Shown: positions 1-9,300, counted from the first letter of the stretch. The stretch is DNA of 64,000 nucleotides from SOJA01 sp964598485 (GCA_964598485.1 CAZRCD010000003.1:194350-258349), one strand, 5' to 3'. The notes: a model not told the origin generated them from the letters alone. Numbers and translations: made by a program.

Positions 1-680
1 GCAGCCACCTGCGGAATCATGTCCCCAACAACCAAGTTGACGTATCCCTGCGGATTGTTTCTATATTCAGGCGGAACAGCATGGGCACCTAAAAAAGTTG
101 GAACAACATCAACAGCGTGCAGTTGATTCAAACGCTTAATAACCCCTAAAAGTTTTAGCTCGTCCTTCACAGTCAAACCATAACCGCTTTTGGCTTCAAC
201 AGTCGTCGTACCATGCTCCAACATAACGTCCAAAGTTTTAAAACCACAATCCACAAGCCTATCAACACCAGCCCTACGGGTCTCCCTAACAGTCTTCAGA
301 ATCCCTCCACCAGCATCAAGAATCTCCATGTAAGAGGCACCTTCAACCCTCATCTGAAACTCATCTTCACGTGACCCAGCAAAAACAAGATGAGTATGGG
401 GATCAACCAAGCCAGGCATGACGATTTTTCCATTAGCGCTTATCACGTTTTCAGCTCTAAACTCCTGTCTGATGTCAGACGTTTTCCCAACAGCAACTAT
501 TCTGCCATCCTTAACTGCCAAACCGCCCTTACGTATTATCCCGAGACTTTGCATTTGCCGGCCAGTGAGCGCTCCTTCACTGCCACCTTTTAGGGTTATA
601 AGCTCATTAGCATTGATGATAAGCAGATCTACCTTTTCCTTCTTAACCCGCCGTTTCCTTTTCTTTCCAGTAGCAACCAT
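1..680 (-). CDS. hutI: Imidazolonepropionase, N-terminal part (runs off the left edge)
   Basis: Hydrolyses 4-imidazolone-5-propionate to N-formimino-glutamate in histidine degradation. About 226 residues are visible from the ATG at 678-680; the C-terminal half is outside the window. A small N-terminal beta domain is followed by MPGLVDPHTHLVFAG (residues 88-102) with the metal-binding HxH (H95, H97), and then by TTTVEAKSGYGL, typical of HutI within the amidohydrolase superfamily. The ATG lies two bases after the stop of the upstream MBL-fold gene, so the two are probably one transcript. A basic stretch (residues 6-16) lies ahead of the usual family start. ftcD of the same pathway is 2.4 kb away on the same strand. 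Confidence 0.93.
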   Translation of the reverse strand, partial: MVATGKKRKRRVKKEKVDLLIINANELITLKGGSEGALTGRQMQSLGIIRKGGLAVKDGRIVAVGKTSDIRQEFRAENVISANGKIVMPGLVDPHTHLVFAGSREDEFQMRVEGASYMEILDAGGGILKTVRETRRAGVDRLVDCGFKTLDVMLEHGTTTVEAKSGYGLTVKDELKLLGVIKRLNQLHAVDVVPTFLGAHAVPPEYRNNPQGYVNLVVGDMIPQVA

Positions 681-682
681 GT

Positions 683-1330
683 CTAGGCCACTTCGAATTT
701 TTCGCCTTCCCGCAATATTATTGCCTTGACGTTTGATTCAGCTTCCACCTTCTTTTTGAACTCTTCTGGATCAGTGTTCCAACGGTGCATGGGTATCACA
801 ACTTTAGGGTTAATTGCTATGGCAGCTTCAGCAGCCTCAGGGTTGTCCATAGTGTACGTGCCTCCGCTCGGAAGCAAAGCCACATCCACGGGTCCAAGCT
901 GTCGCATTTCAGGAATATAATCCGTGTCTCCAGCATGATAGATTGTCTTGCCCTCAGCCGTTATCAAGTAGCCAACCCCATAGCCCTTAGGATGGTAAGG
1001 ATTGCCAGGAGACCTAAAACGCTTATAATTGTAGGCTTCGACAGCCCTGACTCGTATGTTATCGACTGTTGTCTCTTCTCCAGGTCTAAGTGTTTTAACG
1101 TTTCCACCAATTTTTGAAACACAATCTTCAGGAGCAATTATCAAGGTGTCCGGCTTACGAACCTTTTTGATCTTAGACGGGTCACAGTGGTCAGTATGTG
1201 AATGCGTCACCAGTATCAAGTCTGCCTTTTCAGAGGCTTCGCCATATTTCTCTAGGTCAACGTAGATGATTTTTCCTTCAGTTTTAATTTGGAAGGCGGC
1301 ATGAGCTAGCCATTTTATTGAAACAGTCAT
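683..1330 (-). CDS. MBL-fold metal-dependent hydrolase (UPF0173-like)
   Basis: A 215-residue metallo-beta-lactamase-fold protein. The dinuclear zinc motif HSHTDHCD lies near residue 42, followed by YHAGDTD and a late histidine in VIPMHRW. I place the start at the ATG at 1328-1330 (MTVSIKWLAHAAF), where the fold begins; the open frame continues upstream to 1732, but that part looks non-coding. Proteins of this type are cytoplasmic hydrolases of unknown substrate. The gene sits directly before hutI with a two-base gap, which suggests but does not prove a link with histidine breakdown. Confidence 0.85.
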   Translation of the reverse strand: MTVSIKWLAHAAFQIKTEGKIIYVDLEKYGEASEKADLILVTHSHTDHCDPSKIKKVRKPDTLIIAPEDCVSKIGGNVKTLRPGEETTVDNIRVRAVEAYNYKRFRSPGNPYHPKGYGVGYLITAEGKTIYHAGDTDYIPEMRQLGPVDVALLPSGGTYTMDNPEAAEAAIAINPKVVIPMHRWNTDPEEFKKKVEAESNVKAIILREGEKFEVA

Positions 1331-1450
1331 TCCAAACCACCTTTCTCTATATTCAATTGGTGTACTTGTCTTAAAAGATTCGCTATTACTGCATTCTGCA
1401 ATCAACGAAACTCTTAAAACAAAACATACAATTCTACACTGGGAATTTGA

Positions 1451-2014
1451 TTGAACCAAAATGTCATATGGAATGTTAGAATCATCGAACTCGTCAAGCA
1501 GAAACTGACTTTTTCGAAGCTGGAGTTCATGTACATTACTGAAGAGCATTATGCTGTAGCTGTTTTTCGCAAAAAAGACGGATGGGAAATCAAGTTGGTT
1601 CTGGAAGCGTTGCCGAAGCCGATAGAGAAACGGTTTGAAGGTGGGCTTTTCCAAGATTTTGTTGATGAACCGCGTGTTTTTGCCGCTGAATTGGAAGACA
1701 AACAAGTGGGAGTGATGGAACTGGGCTTTCAAGAGTGGAACAACAGAATGCGCATCTGGGAGCTTTTGGTCAAAGAAGGTTTTCGTCGCAAAGGAATAGG
1801 CACGCTTCTTGTGGATTACGCTGTGAGACTTTCAAAAAGGAGAGGGGCAAGAATGTTAGTCGTGGAAACGCAGAGTTGTAATGTTCCAGCAGTCAACTTC
1901 TATCTGAAACATGGATTTGAAATAGTTGGTTTTGATGTTGCTGCTTACTCTAACGAAGACATAGAAAGAAGAGAAGTTCGCCTAGAATTCGGACTGAAAC
2001 TCAAAATTAACTAG
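1451..2014 (+). CDS. GNAT family N-acetyltransferase
   Basis: A 187-residue protein starting at TTG 1451. The acetyl-CoA loop is visible as EGFRRKGIGTLL (about residues 112-123), followed by NVPAVNFYLKHGFEIVGFD, the usual GNAT motif B, and a conserved-looking end (AYSNEDIERREVRLEFGLKL) known from streptothricin-acetyltransferase-like archaeal proteins. An ATG at 1529 would cut the first strand of the fold, so the TTG is preferred. The substrate cannot be read from the sequence. It converges with the phosphatase gene, whose stop follows immediately. Confidence 0.82.
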   Translation: MNQNVIWNVRIIELVKQKLTFSKLEFMYITEEHYAVAVFRKKDGWEIKLVLEALPKPIEKRFEGGLFQDFVDEPRVFAAELEDKQVGVMELGFQEWNNRMRIWELLVKEGFRRKGIGTLLVDYAVRLSKRRGARMLVVETQSCNVPAVNFYLKHGFEIVGFDVAAYSNEDIERREVRLEFGLKLKIN

Positions 2015-2599
2015 CTACTCATTGGAAATTTTCACGATATAATCAAAATATTTGTCGTAGGGATTTTCTAGCTTCATCATTTGTTTTATAGTTAGATTTT
2101 CAAAATATCTTCTAAAAGGTCTCATTGAATTTCCATGAGCAGAGATTACAACGTTTACTCTTTCCTTTTTAATGAGGATAATTAAATCGTTTATAAAAGA
2201 TAGAACCCTTTTTTCGACCATTTTTATTGATTCTCCTCCAGGAGGAGGGACATTGTAGGACCTATGCCAAATATCGAACTGCCTTTTGCCATATTTTTGG
2301 ATTACAGTTTTGTGAAACTTCCTCTGAAGATTTCCATAAGATCTTTCTATCATTCTATCATTAACGATAACTTTCTTGCATTCAGGATGATATTTTAGAA
2401 CTGTTTTCAGAGTATCCGATGAACGAGAAAGGCTTGTTTTAAATGCTATTTGAAAAGTCTTTTTCCTTAATTTCTCAGCTATCACATTTGATTGTTTAAT
2501 TCCTTTAGATGTTAATCTCGAATTTACCCATCCAGTAAATCTTTTGCTTTTATTATAATAGGTTTCACCATGTCTGAAGATGTAAATATGGAATTCCAT
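2015..2599 (-). CDS. Histidine phosphatase (phosphoglycerate mutase-like) family protein
   Basis: A 194-residue member of the histidine phosphatase superfamily. The catalytic RHGET motif is at residues 9-13 and the second active-site histidine is in ISAHGNSMRPF. The segments FTGWVNSRLTSKG and ERSYGNLQ resemble cofactor-dependent phosphoglycerate mutase, so it may act on phosphoglycerate, or be a general phosphatase. I use the ATG at 2597-2599, which overlaps the stop of the upstream phosphatase gene (TAATG), a sign of translational coupling. The gene is A+T-richer than its neighbours. Confidence 0.82.
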   Translation of the reverse strand: MEFHIYIFRHGETYYNKSKRFTGWVNSRLTSKGIKQSNVIAEKLRKKTFQIAFKTSLSRSSDTLKTVLKYHPECKKVIVNDRMIERSYGNLQRKFHKTVIQKYGKRQFDIWHRSYNVPPPGGESIKMVEKRVLSFINDLIILIKKERVNVVISAHGNSMRPFRRYFENLTIKQMMKLENPYDKYFDYIVKISNE

Positions 2600-3033
2600 T
2601 AGGCATTCACGCTTATATACCACCAATAATCTCTTGCGAAGTTAAGCTGTTCTTTATTCAAATATGTAAATGGTCTCCTTCTCCTAACTCTACGAATTGC
2701 AACATCTGCTTCCATACCAGCATATTTAATGAGATAGCATATAGATATCAAGGGTGCTCTCCCTCTTCCAACTCTGCAATGAGCAAAAACCTTTCTATCA
2801 TCCAGACAATACTGATTGATACGATCTACTATAAGATCCACTAACCCTAAGTCTGGAGATTTTTCTTCAGGTAAACTAGTTAAGTCTACAACTGTGAATT
2901 CTTTAGGTACTTCTGTGTTGCCTCCAATTGCTAAACTTCTGGTGACAAAATCTATATCTGGTTTTCTGAGCAATCTCCTTAATCTGTTTCCTACGTATCC
3001 AAACACTAGATCCCAGATGTCGAATCTTTCCAT
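2599..3033 (-). CDS. Dual-specificity (cysteine-based) protein phosphatase
   Basis: A 144-residue protein with the Cx5R signature HCRVGRGR (nucleophile C86, arginine R92), placing it in the dual-specificity/tyrosine phosphatase superfamily. A general-acid aspartate is likely in VVDLTSLPEEKSPD (residues 48-61). It overlaps the histidine phosphatase by one base, so the two form a small two-phosphatase operon inserted between the histidine-degradation genes. The physiological substrate is unknown. Confidence 0.82.
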   Translation of the reverse strand: MERFDIWDLVFGYVGNRLRRLLRKPDIDFVTRSLAIGGNTEVPKEFTVVDLTSLPEEKSPDLGLVDLIVDRINQYCLDDRKVFAHCRVGRGRAPLISICYLIKYAGMEADVAIRRVRRRRPFTYLNKEQLNFARDYWWYISVNA

Positions 3034-3087
3034 AGACGATGCAACTCATGTAATTGAAAGGGAAATTTAGATACAAATATCTGCATT

Positions 3088-4014
3088 CTAACTATTACTT
3101 TCGCCTCTGCCTTTTTCTATGGCGTGTTGCACAGCTATTTCTAACACGCGATCTTCAGTCAAGTTGTCAATTTTTAGGTAGTATGCAGCTACGTCAATCA
3201 ACGCCTTTAACGGAGCCATACCGCAGAATTCTGAGCCGATTATTGGCACGTTGTAGCGGGCAGCCTCCACCTTGAGCATTTCAAAGACACGGTAAAGCGG
3301 AGTCTTCTCAAAATTGCTTATGCTCATACCAATCTGCGTAACGTTTTTCTCTGGAATAAAGGCAGCCATAGCCTTAACATTTGAAAAACCACCCTTCTTT
3401 GAGTGCAAAGCCTTAGCAATCTTTTTTGCAACCTTCAAATCAGCCGTACCCAAATTAACATTAAAGCCAGCCATAATCTTACGAGCACCAGTTATCGTTG
3501 CACCAGCCGTAGGATGAGGCTTAGCTGGACCAAAATCTGGTTTACGCTCAGGCTTAACAATCATCTCAGCCAATTCTTCATACTCGCCTTTACGTATCCA
3601 GTCCAAATCTCTACGCTCAGGTTTTGTTGCTGCTTCACCATAAAGATAAACTGGCACACTGCATTTCTCAGCTAGGGTTTCTCCAAACTTCTTTGCAAGT
3701 TCAATGCAGTCATCTATTGCAACATTTTTTATTGGTATGAAGGGAACAACGTCAACAGCGCCTACGCGTGGATGCTGACCCTTATGTTTTCGCATGTCAA
3801 TAAGTTCTACAGCTTTAAACGCAGAGTTCAACACAGCCTCAAGCACCGATTTTTTATTGCCGACAAAAGAAACAACAAGCCTATTGTAATAGTCGTCAAA
3901 AGTGTAGTCAAGCAGAAAAGCGTTTTCGGTTCTCTTGATCTTGTCAAGGATTAACTCAACAACTTTCTGGTCTGATGTGCTAAAGTTAGGTATGCATTCT
4001 ATTATCACTTTCAA
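3088..4014 (-). CDS. ftcD: Glutamate formiminotransferase
   Basis: Transfers the formimino group from N-formimino-glutamate to a folate-type C1 carrier, the last step of one route of histidine degradation. The 308 residues cover the N- and C-terminal formiminotransferase subdomains (IIECIPNFS at the start, GQHPRVGAVDVVPFIPI near residue 80, IMAGFNVNL near 180). The cyclodeaminase domain found in the animal bifunctional protein is absent, as is usual in archaea. With hutI at the left edge it indicates a histidine-utilisation locus. Confidence 0.92.
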   Translation of the reverse strand: MKVIIECIPNFSTSDQKVVELILDKIKRTENAFLLDYTFDDYYNRLVVSFVGNKKSVLEAVLNSAFKAVELIDMRKHKGQHPRVGAVDVVPFIPIKNVAIDDCIELAKKFGETLAEKCSVPVYLYGEAATKPERRDLDWIRKGEYEELAEMIVKPERKPDFGPAKPHPTAGATITGARKIMAGFNVNLGTADLKVAKKIAKALHSKKGGFSNVKAMAAFIPEKNVTQIGMSISNFEKTPLYRVFEMLKVEAARYNVPIIGSEFCGMAPLKALIDVAAYYLKIDNLTEDRVLEIAVQHAIEKGRGESNS

Positions 4015-4420
4015 TCTCGGCCCTCCCTAGATGTCTCTTTGGGCGTTTATTTAAAATAAATGTGTCGCAGATGAGTTTATCAAATCTGAAGAAGCAGCGA
4101 CATATTGTTGGGGTAGAATTCAAGAATCATCAAGAACTCTAAGGGTGGCGTAGTTCGATCAATTCTTTGCGAAAGACTGAAGAAAACGGAAAAGGCAACA
4201 TTTTCAGCGTGCGCGGCATAATGGGGTTCGGGTCTCATCTCACTAGCAACTATGTATATATTGTTCAAAGCGACGAGAAGCCTCCACCGCACAAGTCCCC
4301 TTTTTTCCATTTCCCAACAGTCTTGTGGCAAACATCTTATAACCAGCAGGGCAGCCGTGGCAAGAGTTAAATTATTTTGCACTTCTATGAAATTCAACGA
4401 GACTGTTCTGGTGAGGGAAG
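4015..4420. other. Intergenic region without a convincing gene
   Basis: About 400 bases between ftcD and the phosphoribosyltransferase. Open frames exist on both strands, the longest 124 codons on the minus strand (4080-4454), but they overlap the next gene's start, look like no known family and have no good ribosome binding site. The part near 4365-4385 (GTTAAATTATTT) could be the promoter of the following gene. Confidence 0.4.
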
Positions 4421-5023
4421 TTGAGTTCAGAAACCCAGTTTGAAATTCCGACATGGGATCAAATATATGAAATGCTTTTGAATTTGGCTGAAAGAATCAG
4501 GAAAAACGGGTTTAAACCAGACTTGATTGTGGGTGTTTCCCGGGGAGGATGGCCGCCGGCTAGAGTTTTATCAGACTTCTTGGATAACCCTAACCTTGCG
4601 AATGTTAAAGCAGAATTTTATTTGGGAGTTGCAGAAACAAAAATGGAGCCAATTCTGACGCAACCAGTTTCTGTGGCTGTGGCAGGTAAAAAAGTGCTTA
4701 TCGTAGATGAAGTTGCTGACACTGGAAAAAGCTTGGAACTTGTGAAGAAACACATTGTTAAACAGGGTGGTTGTGAGGTTAAAATAGCTACAGTTTACTA
4801 CAAACCTTGGAGTGTTGTCATCCCAGATTACTATGGAAAGGAGACAAACCGTTGGATAGTTTTTCCATGGGAAATAAAGGAAACAATCAGAAAAATCGTT
4901 AAGAAATGTAGGGAGAAAGGGAAATCTGTAGAAGAGGGAGTTGCAAAGCTTGTAAAGGCCGGAGTGTCTGCTGAACTTGCTAGAAGGTTCTTGAAGGAAA
5001 TTGTTGAGGAAGAGAATTGCTGA
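4421..5023 (+). CDS. Phosphoribosyltransferase family protein
   Basis: A 200-residue type I phosphoribosyltransferase. The PRPP-binding loop KVLIVDEVADTGKS lies at residues 91-104, and the PPi loop region GVSRGGWPPAR at 38-48. It most resembles archaeal Gpt/Hpt-like purine PRTases. The base cannot be assigned from sequence alone. The start is TTG at 4421, preceded by GGTGAGGGA. A charged C-terminal helical tail (residues ~145-200) extends beyond the core. The next gene, Cgi121, starts inside its last codons. Confidence 0.83.
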   Translation: MSSETQFEIPTWDQIYEMLLNLAERIRKNGFKPDLIVGVSRGGWPPARVLSDFLDNPNLANVKAEFYLGVAETKMEPILTQPVSVAVAGKKVLIVDEVADTGKSLELVKKHIVKQGGCEVKIATVYYKPWSVVIPDYYGKETNRWIVFPWEIKETIRKIVKKCREKGKSVEEGVAKLVKAGVSAELARRFLKEIVEEENC

Positions 5024-5583
5024 AACAGATTGAAGAATTCGGAAAGCATGTTACGATAGCTGGCTTTAGAAACGTCAAAATTAAGGACATCGAAGAATTT
5101 TTTAAGATGACACGAAAAGAAAAGCCTTCAAACGTGGAAATTCAATTCTTTGACGCGAAATTTGTGGCTACATGGCAACACTTATACTTTGCAGCTTTGA
5201 ATGCATTAACAGCCTTCAAGAACAGAGAAAACATTTCAGAAAGTTTGGCGATGGAATCGTTGCTTTACGCTTCTGCACAACATCAAATCCGAAAGGCAAT
5301 GAAGCTTCTCGGAATTAAACCTAGTTCGTCCGAAATTGCGGTGCTAATAATCGGAGAAAAACGAGAATCAGTGAGGTCAGCTTTGTCTTTGGTTTCAAAA
5401 CATGTTAAAGCCGAACGTGATGACACAATTCTAGGATTATCAGAAGAAAAGGCAGTAGACATCCAGAAGATTTTTGTGATTTCAGATGTGGAACTGGAAA
5501 CCGTTATGAAGAAAGGTGGTTTAGAGAAAGCCTTAACAGATCTTGTTATCGAGCGAATAGCGCTACTGGCAACTCAACATTAG
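5017..5583 (+). CDS. cgi121: KEOPS complex subunit Cgi121
   Basis: Subunit of the KEOPS complex that makes N6-threonylcarbamoyladenosine (t6A37) in tRNAs decoding ANN; Cgi121 binds the tRNA 3' CCA tail and the Bud32 kinase. The 188 residues match the family, including FFDAKFVATWQHLYFAALNA (about 43-62), ASAQHQIRKAMKLLGIK and a C-terminal nucleotide-kinase-independent domain. The start is TTG 5017, overlapping the PRTase stop (TGA 5021-5023). No Bud32, Kae1 or Pcc1 is in this window. Confidence 0.85.
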   Translation: MLKQIEEFGKHVTIAGFRNVKIKDIEEFFKMTRKEKPSNVEIQFFDAKFVATWQHLYFAALNALTAFKNRENISESLAMESLLYASAQHQIRKAMKLLGIKPSSSEIAVLIIGEKRESVRSALSLVSKHVKAERDDTILGLSEEKAVDIQKIFVISDVELETVMKKGGLEKALTDLVIERIALLATQH

Positions 5584-5589
5584 CGTGGC

Positions 5590-6114
5590 CTACAAAACCT
5601 TTTCCTTCATAACAGATATGATGTCGTCAGGTTTTATCACAGATATTCCGGTTAATCCGCCAACAACCTCAATCAACAAGATTTTGTCAGGCTTACTAAG
5701 ATCAACCTTCCTTTCAATGTTCGCTGCAACTTGCTCGATGATATTTCGACTCGGCATTGCTGTGAAGCGTTTCTCAACTGTGACACGAAAGGTTTCGTTT
5801 CCACCTATTTTCGAGCTTAGTTCTGTGGCTACATGTTGAATTTCGTCCAAGTCTGTGTGAACAACCTTTTCAATTGGAATTATTCTAAGTGTATAACGAA
5901 ATTCGTAGGGGCGTTCATGTAGAATGCTGCGAAGCTTTTCTATAACCTCGAAAGATTTGAAGGCTGTCTTTGCAGCAATCAAACCAGAAATACCGGTCTT
6001 TTCAACATTTGGGGCTGAATCACCTATCTCACCAAGTAGATACGACAATTCGGAGCAGGCATCACGCTCGTTTCCACGGGAAGTAGTGGCTAGAAGATTA
6101 AAATCTCTGAGCAT
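5590..6114 (-). CDS. THUMP-domain protein (Tan1-like)
   Basis: A 174-residue protein consisting mainly of a THUMP RNA-binding domain (LREYEFRYTLRIIPIEKVV-like core, then ETFRVTVEKRFTAM and VDLSKPDKILLIEVVGG). It resembles yeast Tan1, the adaptor for ac4C12 formation in tRNA-Ser and tRNA-Leu, and the archaeal stand-alone THUMP proteins. No methyltransferase or acetyltransferase domain is attached. It converges with Cgi121, giving two tRNA-modification genes back to back. Confidence 0.82.
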   Translation of the reverse strand: MLRDFNLLATTSRGNERDACSELSYLLGEIGDSAPNVEKTGISGLIAAKTAFKSFEVIEKLRSILHERPYEFRYTLRIIPIEKVVHTDLDEIQHVATELSSKIGGNETFRVTVEKRFTAMPSRNIIEQVAANIERKVDLSKPDKILLIEVVGGLTGISVIKPDDIISVMKEKVL

Positions 6115-6335
6115 GATTTCACCTTGATCATCTTTTAGTAGATTTAGTATAAACCAGTTTTTGGTCAGTGCAGGTTAGTGGCTTTTTCATAGCTTATGGC
6201 TCTTACCGTCGCCTCACATCATCCCACATCTAATATTCGATTACGAGGATTTATTCATTTTGATGATTTCTAGGCAGTAGGCTTAAATTTTAGCTGTATG
6301 AGTTTTATTATTCTCGTTAACAAGAGGAAACAAGG

Positions 6336-7298
6336 TTGAGTGAAGTGCGAAAACCCGTAATTGTCGTTCACGGTGGGGCTGGAGCTTGGAATCCTGAACG
6401 CAGCCAACCTGGTTTAGAAGGTGTAAAAAAGGCTGCAAAAACTGGTTTCGAAATCTTAAAGCATGGTGGAAGTGCAGTTGACAGCGTCATGGAGGCTGTT
6501 GCCGTCATGGAAGATGCAGGTGCGTTTAACGCAGGTTACGGTTCAAGCTTGAACATAGACAAACGTGTCGAGATGGAAGCATCAATTATGGATGGAAAGA
6601 CACTGCAGGCTGGAGCCGTTGGGCTTCTAGAGGATATTAAAAATCCCGTTCGTTTAGCAAAGATTGTCATGGAGAAGACGGATCACGTTTTTGTGGTAGG
6701 CGAAGGAGCAGAAAAACTGGCTGAAATGTTTAATCTTGAGAGAAGAGAGCCTACTACTGAGCTTAGGCTGAAATATTATGAAAACCAGAGAAAAGCCTTA
6801 CTGGAAGGAAGAAGTCGCTTGCCAAGACTGGCTAATCTTGTTAAAAACCATCCTGAATTGTTCACGCTAGAAACTGTTGGGGCAGTCGCCCTAGACAAAA
6901 AGAGAAACGTTGCAGCATCAACCTCCACTGGAGGCTTTCCCTTGAAGCTTCCTGGAAGAATCGGAGATTCACCATTAATTGGATGCGGAAATTACGCGGA
7001 CAATCAAGCTGGAGCTTGTTCAGCCACTGGTGTTGGTGAAATAGCGATAAGGCTTGTTTTATCGAAAACTGTTTGCGATTTTATGGAAAGTGGAAAAACA
7101 GCGCAGGAGGCTGTTGAATTTGCGATAAAACTTGTTAATCGCAGGATACCTGACACGTATAATTCTATGGGGTTAATCGCTGTTGATGCATACGGAAGAA
7201 TTGGAGCAGCGCACAATTCACGAAACCTCTGCTGGACTTACATTACACCTGAAACAGAAGAGCCTATAGCTCATTTAACGGCGAAAATCATTGAATAG
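6336..7298 (+). CDS. Plant-type L-asparaginase / isoaspartyl peptidase
   Basis: An Ntn-hydrolase of 320 residues that self-cleaves before a threonine nucleophile. The start HGGAGAW and GYGSSLNIDKRVEMEASIMDG are typical. The cleavage site appears as LETVGAVAL with T180 as nucleophile, and the conserved GRIGDSPLIGCGNYAD and ATGVGEIAIR follow. The residue before T180 is Glu, where Gly or Asp is more usual, which may alter self-processing. The start is TTG 6336 after an AAGAGGAAACAAGG stretch. It removes isoaspartyl damage or degrades asparagine. Confidence 0.9.
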   Translation: MSEVRKPVIVVHGGAGAWNPERSQPGLEGVKKAAKTGFEILKHGGSAVDSVMEAVAVMEDAGAFNAGYGSSLNIDKRVEMEASIMDGKTLQAGAVGLLEDIKNPVRLAKIVMEKTDHVFVVGEGAEKLAEMFNLERREPTTELRLKYYENQRKALLEGRSRLPRLANLVKNHPELFTLETVGAVALDKKRNVAASTSTGGFPLKLPGRIGDSPLIGCGNYADNQAGACSATGVGEIAIRLVLSKTVCDFMESGKTAQEAVEFAIKLVNRRIPDTYNSMGLIAVDAYGRIGAAHNSRNLCWTYITPETEEPIAHLTAKIIE

Positions 7299-7427
7299 GT
7301 TGTGGAAAAGCATGATTGGGGAAAAGAAAGATTCGAAAGAAAAGGAATGGTGAAATCCTATAGTAAACGCAAGCATTTTTGTTTTAATCTAAAAGTTCTT
7401 AGCGTCTTTTTATGTTGATTTTTGAGG

Positions 7428-7443
7428 CTTATATTTATAAACT
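7428..7443 (+). promoter_or_regulatory. TATA-type promoter of ABCE1
   Basis: GCTTATATTTATAAAC is a strong archaeal TATA box 35 bases before the ATG at 7478, which implies a very short leader. It also argues against the upstream in-frame codons being coding. Confidence 0.55.
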
Positions 7444-7477
7444 TACAAGTTATGACCATTTCGTTGCTGGATTAGCC

Positions 7478-9265
7478 ATGACTAGGGTAGCGGTGTTAGA
7501 CGCTGACAAGTGCAAACCGAAACGTTGCAATAGACTTTGCTATCGCTTTTGCCCAATGGTACGAAGCCACAAAGAAGCAATAAAATTTGAACACGGCAAA
7601 GCAGTTATCATAGAAAACCTCTGTTCAGGATGTGGAATCTGCATAAAAAAGTGTCCCTTCAAAGCCATTTCAATAGTTAACCTTCCAGACGAGTTAGAAA
7701 CCGAATGCAGCCACCGTTTCGGACAAAACGCCTTCAAACTTTACAGACTTCCAGTGCCTTCGCCCGGCGTCGTTTTAGGTTTACTTGGACAAAACGGAAT
7801 AGGTAAATCAACAACACTCAAAATACTTTCCGGCGAGGTCAAGTTAAACCTTGGAAACTATGAAAATCCATCTGACTGGGACGAGATAATCCGGCATTTC
7901 AGAGGCTCAACACTTCAAGATTACTTCCAAAAGATGAGTGAAGGCGAACTTAAGGTTTCCCACAAACCCCAGTATGTTGATAAAATTCCGAAAGCCATCT
8001 CCGGAAAAGTTGGAGAACTCCTAGAAAAAGTTGATGAACGAGGAAACCTTGATGAAATTGCGGGTCAACTTGAACTTAAACAGGTTTGGAACCGCCCCCT
8101 TGAGGTTTTGAGTGGAGGAGAACTGCAACGTGTGGCAGTGGCGGCAACCATATGCCGCGAAGCCGACGTGTACCTTCTCGATGAACCTTCGAGCTTTCTA
8201 GATGTAAAACAGAGACTTGAGGTTGCCAGAACCATAAGAAGCCTAAAAAAAGATGGGAAAACGGTGATTGTAGCTGAGCACGACTTGGCTATAATAGATT
8301 ACTTGTCGGATCAAATATGCATCTTTTATGGAGAACCAGGGGTTTACGGCATTGTATCTCATGTCCACGGCGTTAGAACAGGCATAAACATTTACTTGCA
8401 AGGTTATATTCGAGACGAGAACGTTAGATTTAGAAAAGAAGCCATAATGTTCCATGAAAAGCCGCCCACAGTAAGTTTTGTGGTTGGCGAAACATTGCTG
8501 AAATGGACGCAAACGAAGAAAACATTCAAAGGGTTTAAACTTGTTGCGCGTTCTGGGGAGATAAAAAGGGGAGAGATCATTGGAATTCTGGGGCCTAATG
8601 GCATAGGTAAAACAACTTTTGTGAAGATTTTGGCTGGAATTGAAAAGGCTGATGATGAAAAAAAGTTTGGCGAGTTGGAAGTAAGCTATAAACCGCAATA
8701 CATTTCAGCGGAATATGAGGGAACAGTCCAAGAACTCTTAAAGAGCATCGCCAAAGAAAATTTCATTTCAAGCTGGTACAAGACCGAAGTCCTCAAACCT
8801 TTAGGCATAAACACACTTTTGGATAGAAAAATAGCGGAACTGAGCGGGGGAGAACTTCAAAAAGTTACGATCGCAGCATGCCTATCGCGAAAGGCTGAAC
8901 TTTATCTGCTTGATGAACCAAGCGCTTACTTAGATGTGGAAGAAAGATTGAACATGGCGCGAGCTATTCGCAGAGTTGTTGAAACACATAACGTTACAGC
9001 CTTTGTCGTTGAACACGATGTCGTTACACAAGATTTCATAGCTGATCGCTTGATGGTTTTCACTGGAAAACCTGGAGTTGAGGGGGTAGCGAAACCCCTA
9101 ACTAGCCTAAGGGACGGAATGAACATATTTCTGAAAGAAATGGAAGTTACTTTCCGAAGAGACCCGACTACGAAGAGACCTAGGGTTAATAAGGAAGGTT
9201 CGAAGCTTGATAAGTTTCAAAAAGAGATTGGAGAACACTATTACGTACGTTCATTAAAGAGCTAG
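7478..9265 (+). CDS. Ribosome-recycling ATPase ABCE1/Rli1
   Basis: Splits ribosomes after termination together with aRF1/aPelota. About 595 residues: an N-terminal double [4Fe-4S] domain (C12, C17, C21, C25, then CSGCGICIKKCP), followed by two ABC ATPase domains with Walker A GQNGIGKST and GPNGIGKTT, both signature motifs LSGGELQ, and Walker B YLLDEPS in each. The ATG at 7478 fits family length; the frame is open from 7412, but a promoter lies there. Single-copy informational gene. Confidence 0.96.
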   Translation: MTRVAVLDADKCKPKRCNRLCYRFCPMVRSHKEAIKFEHGKAVIIENLCSGCGICIKKCPFKAISIVNLPDELETECSHRFGQNAFKLYRLPVPSPGVVLGLLGQNGIGKSTTLKILSGEVKLNLGNYENPSDWDEIIRHFRGSTLQDYFQKMSEGELKVSHKPQYVDKIPKAISGKVGELLEKVDERGNLDEIAGQLELKQVWNRPLEVLSGGELQRVAVAATICREADVYLLDEPSSFLDVKQRLEVARTIRSLKKDGKTVIVAEHDLAIIDYLSDQICIFYGEPGVYGIVSHVHGVRTGINIYLQGYIRDENVRFRKEAIMFHEKPPTVSFVVGETLLKWTQTKKTFKGFKLVARSGEIKRGEIIGILGPNGIGKTTFVKILAGIEKADDEKKFGELEVSYKPQYISAEYEGTVQELLKSIAKENFISSWYKTEVLKPLGINTLLDRKIAELSGGELQKVTIAACLSRKAELYLLDEPSAYLDVEERLNMARAIRRVVETHNVTAFVVEHDVVTQDFIADRLMVFTGKPGVEGVAKPLTSLRDGMNIFLKEMEVTFRRDPTTKRPRVNKEGSKLDKFQKEIGEHYYVRSLKS

Positions 9266-9300
9266 CACGTAATGAAAAGTTCGGTTAGAGGGAAGTAGAG

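Noticed and set aside
4080..4454. A 124-codon minus-strand frame before the phosphoribosyltransferase
   Set aside because: It overlaps the start of a secure gene, has no family resemblance and a low-quality start.
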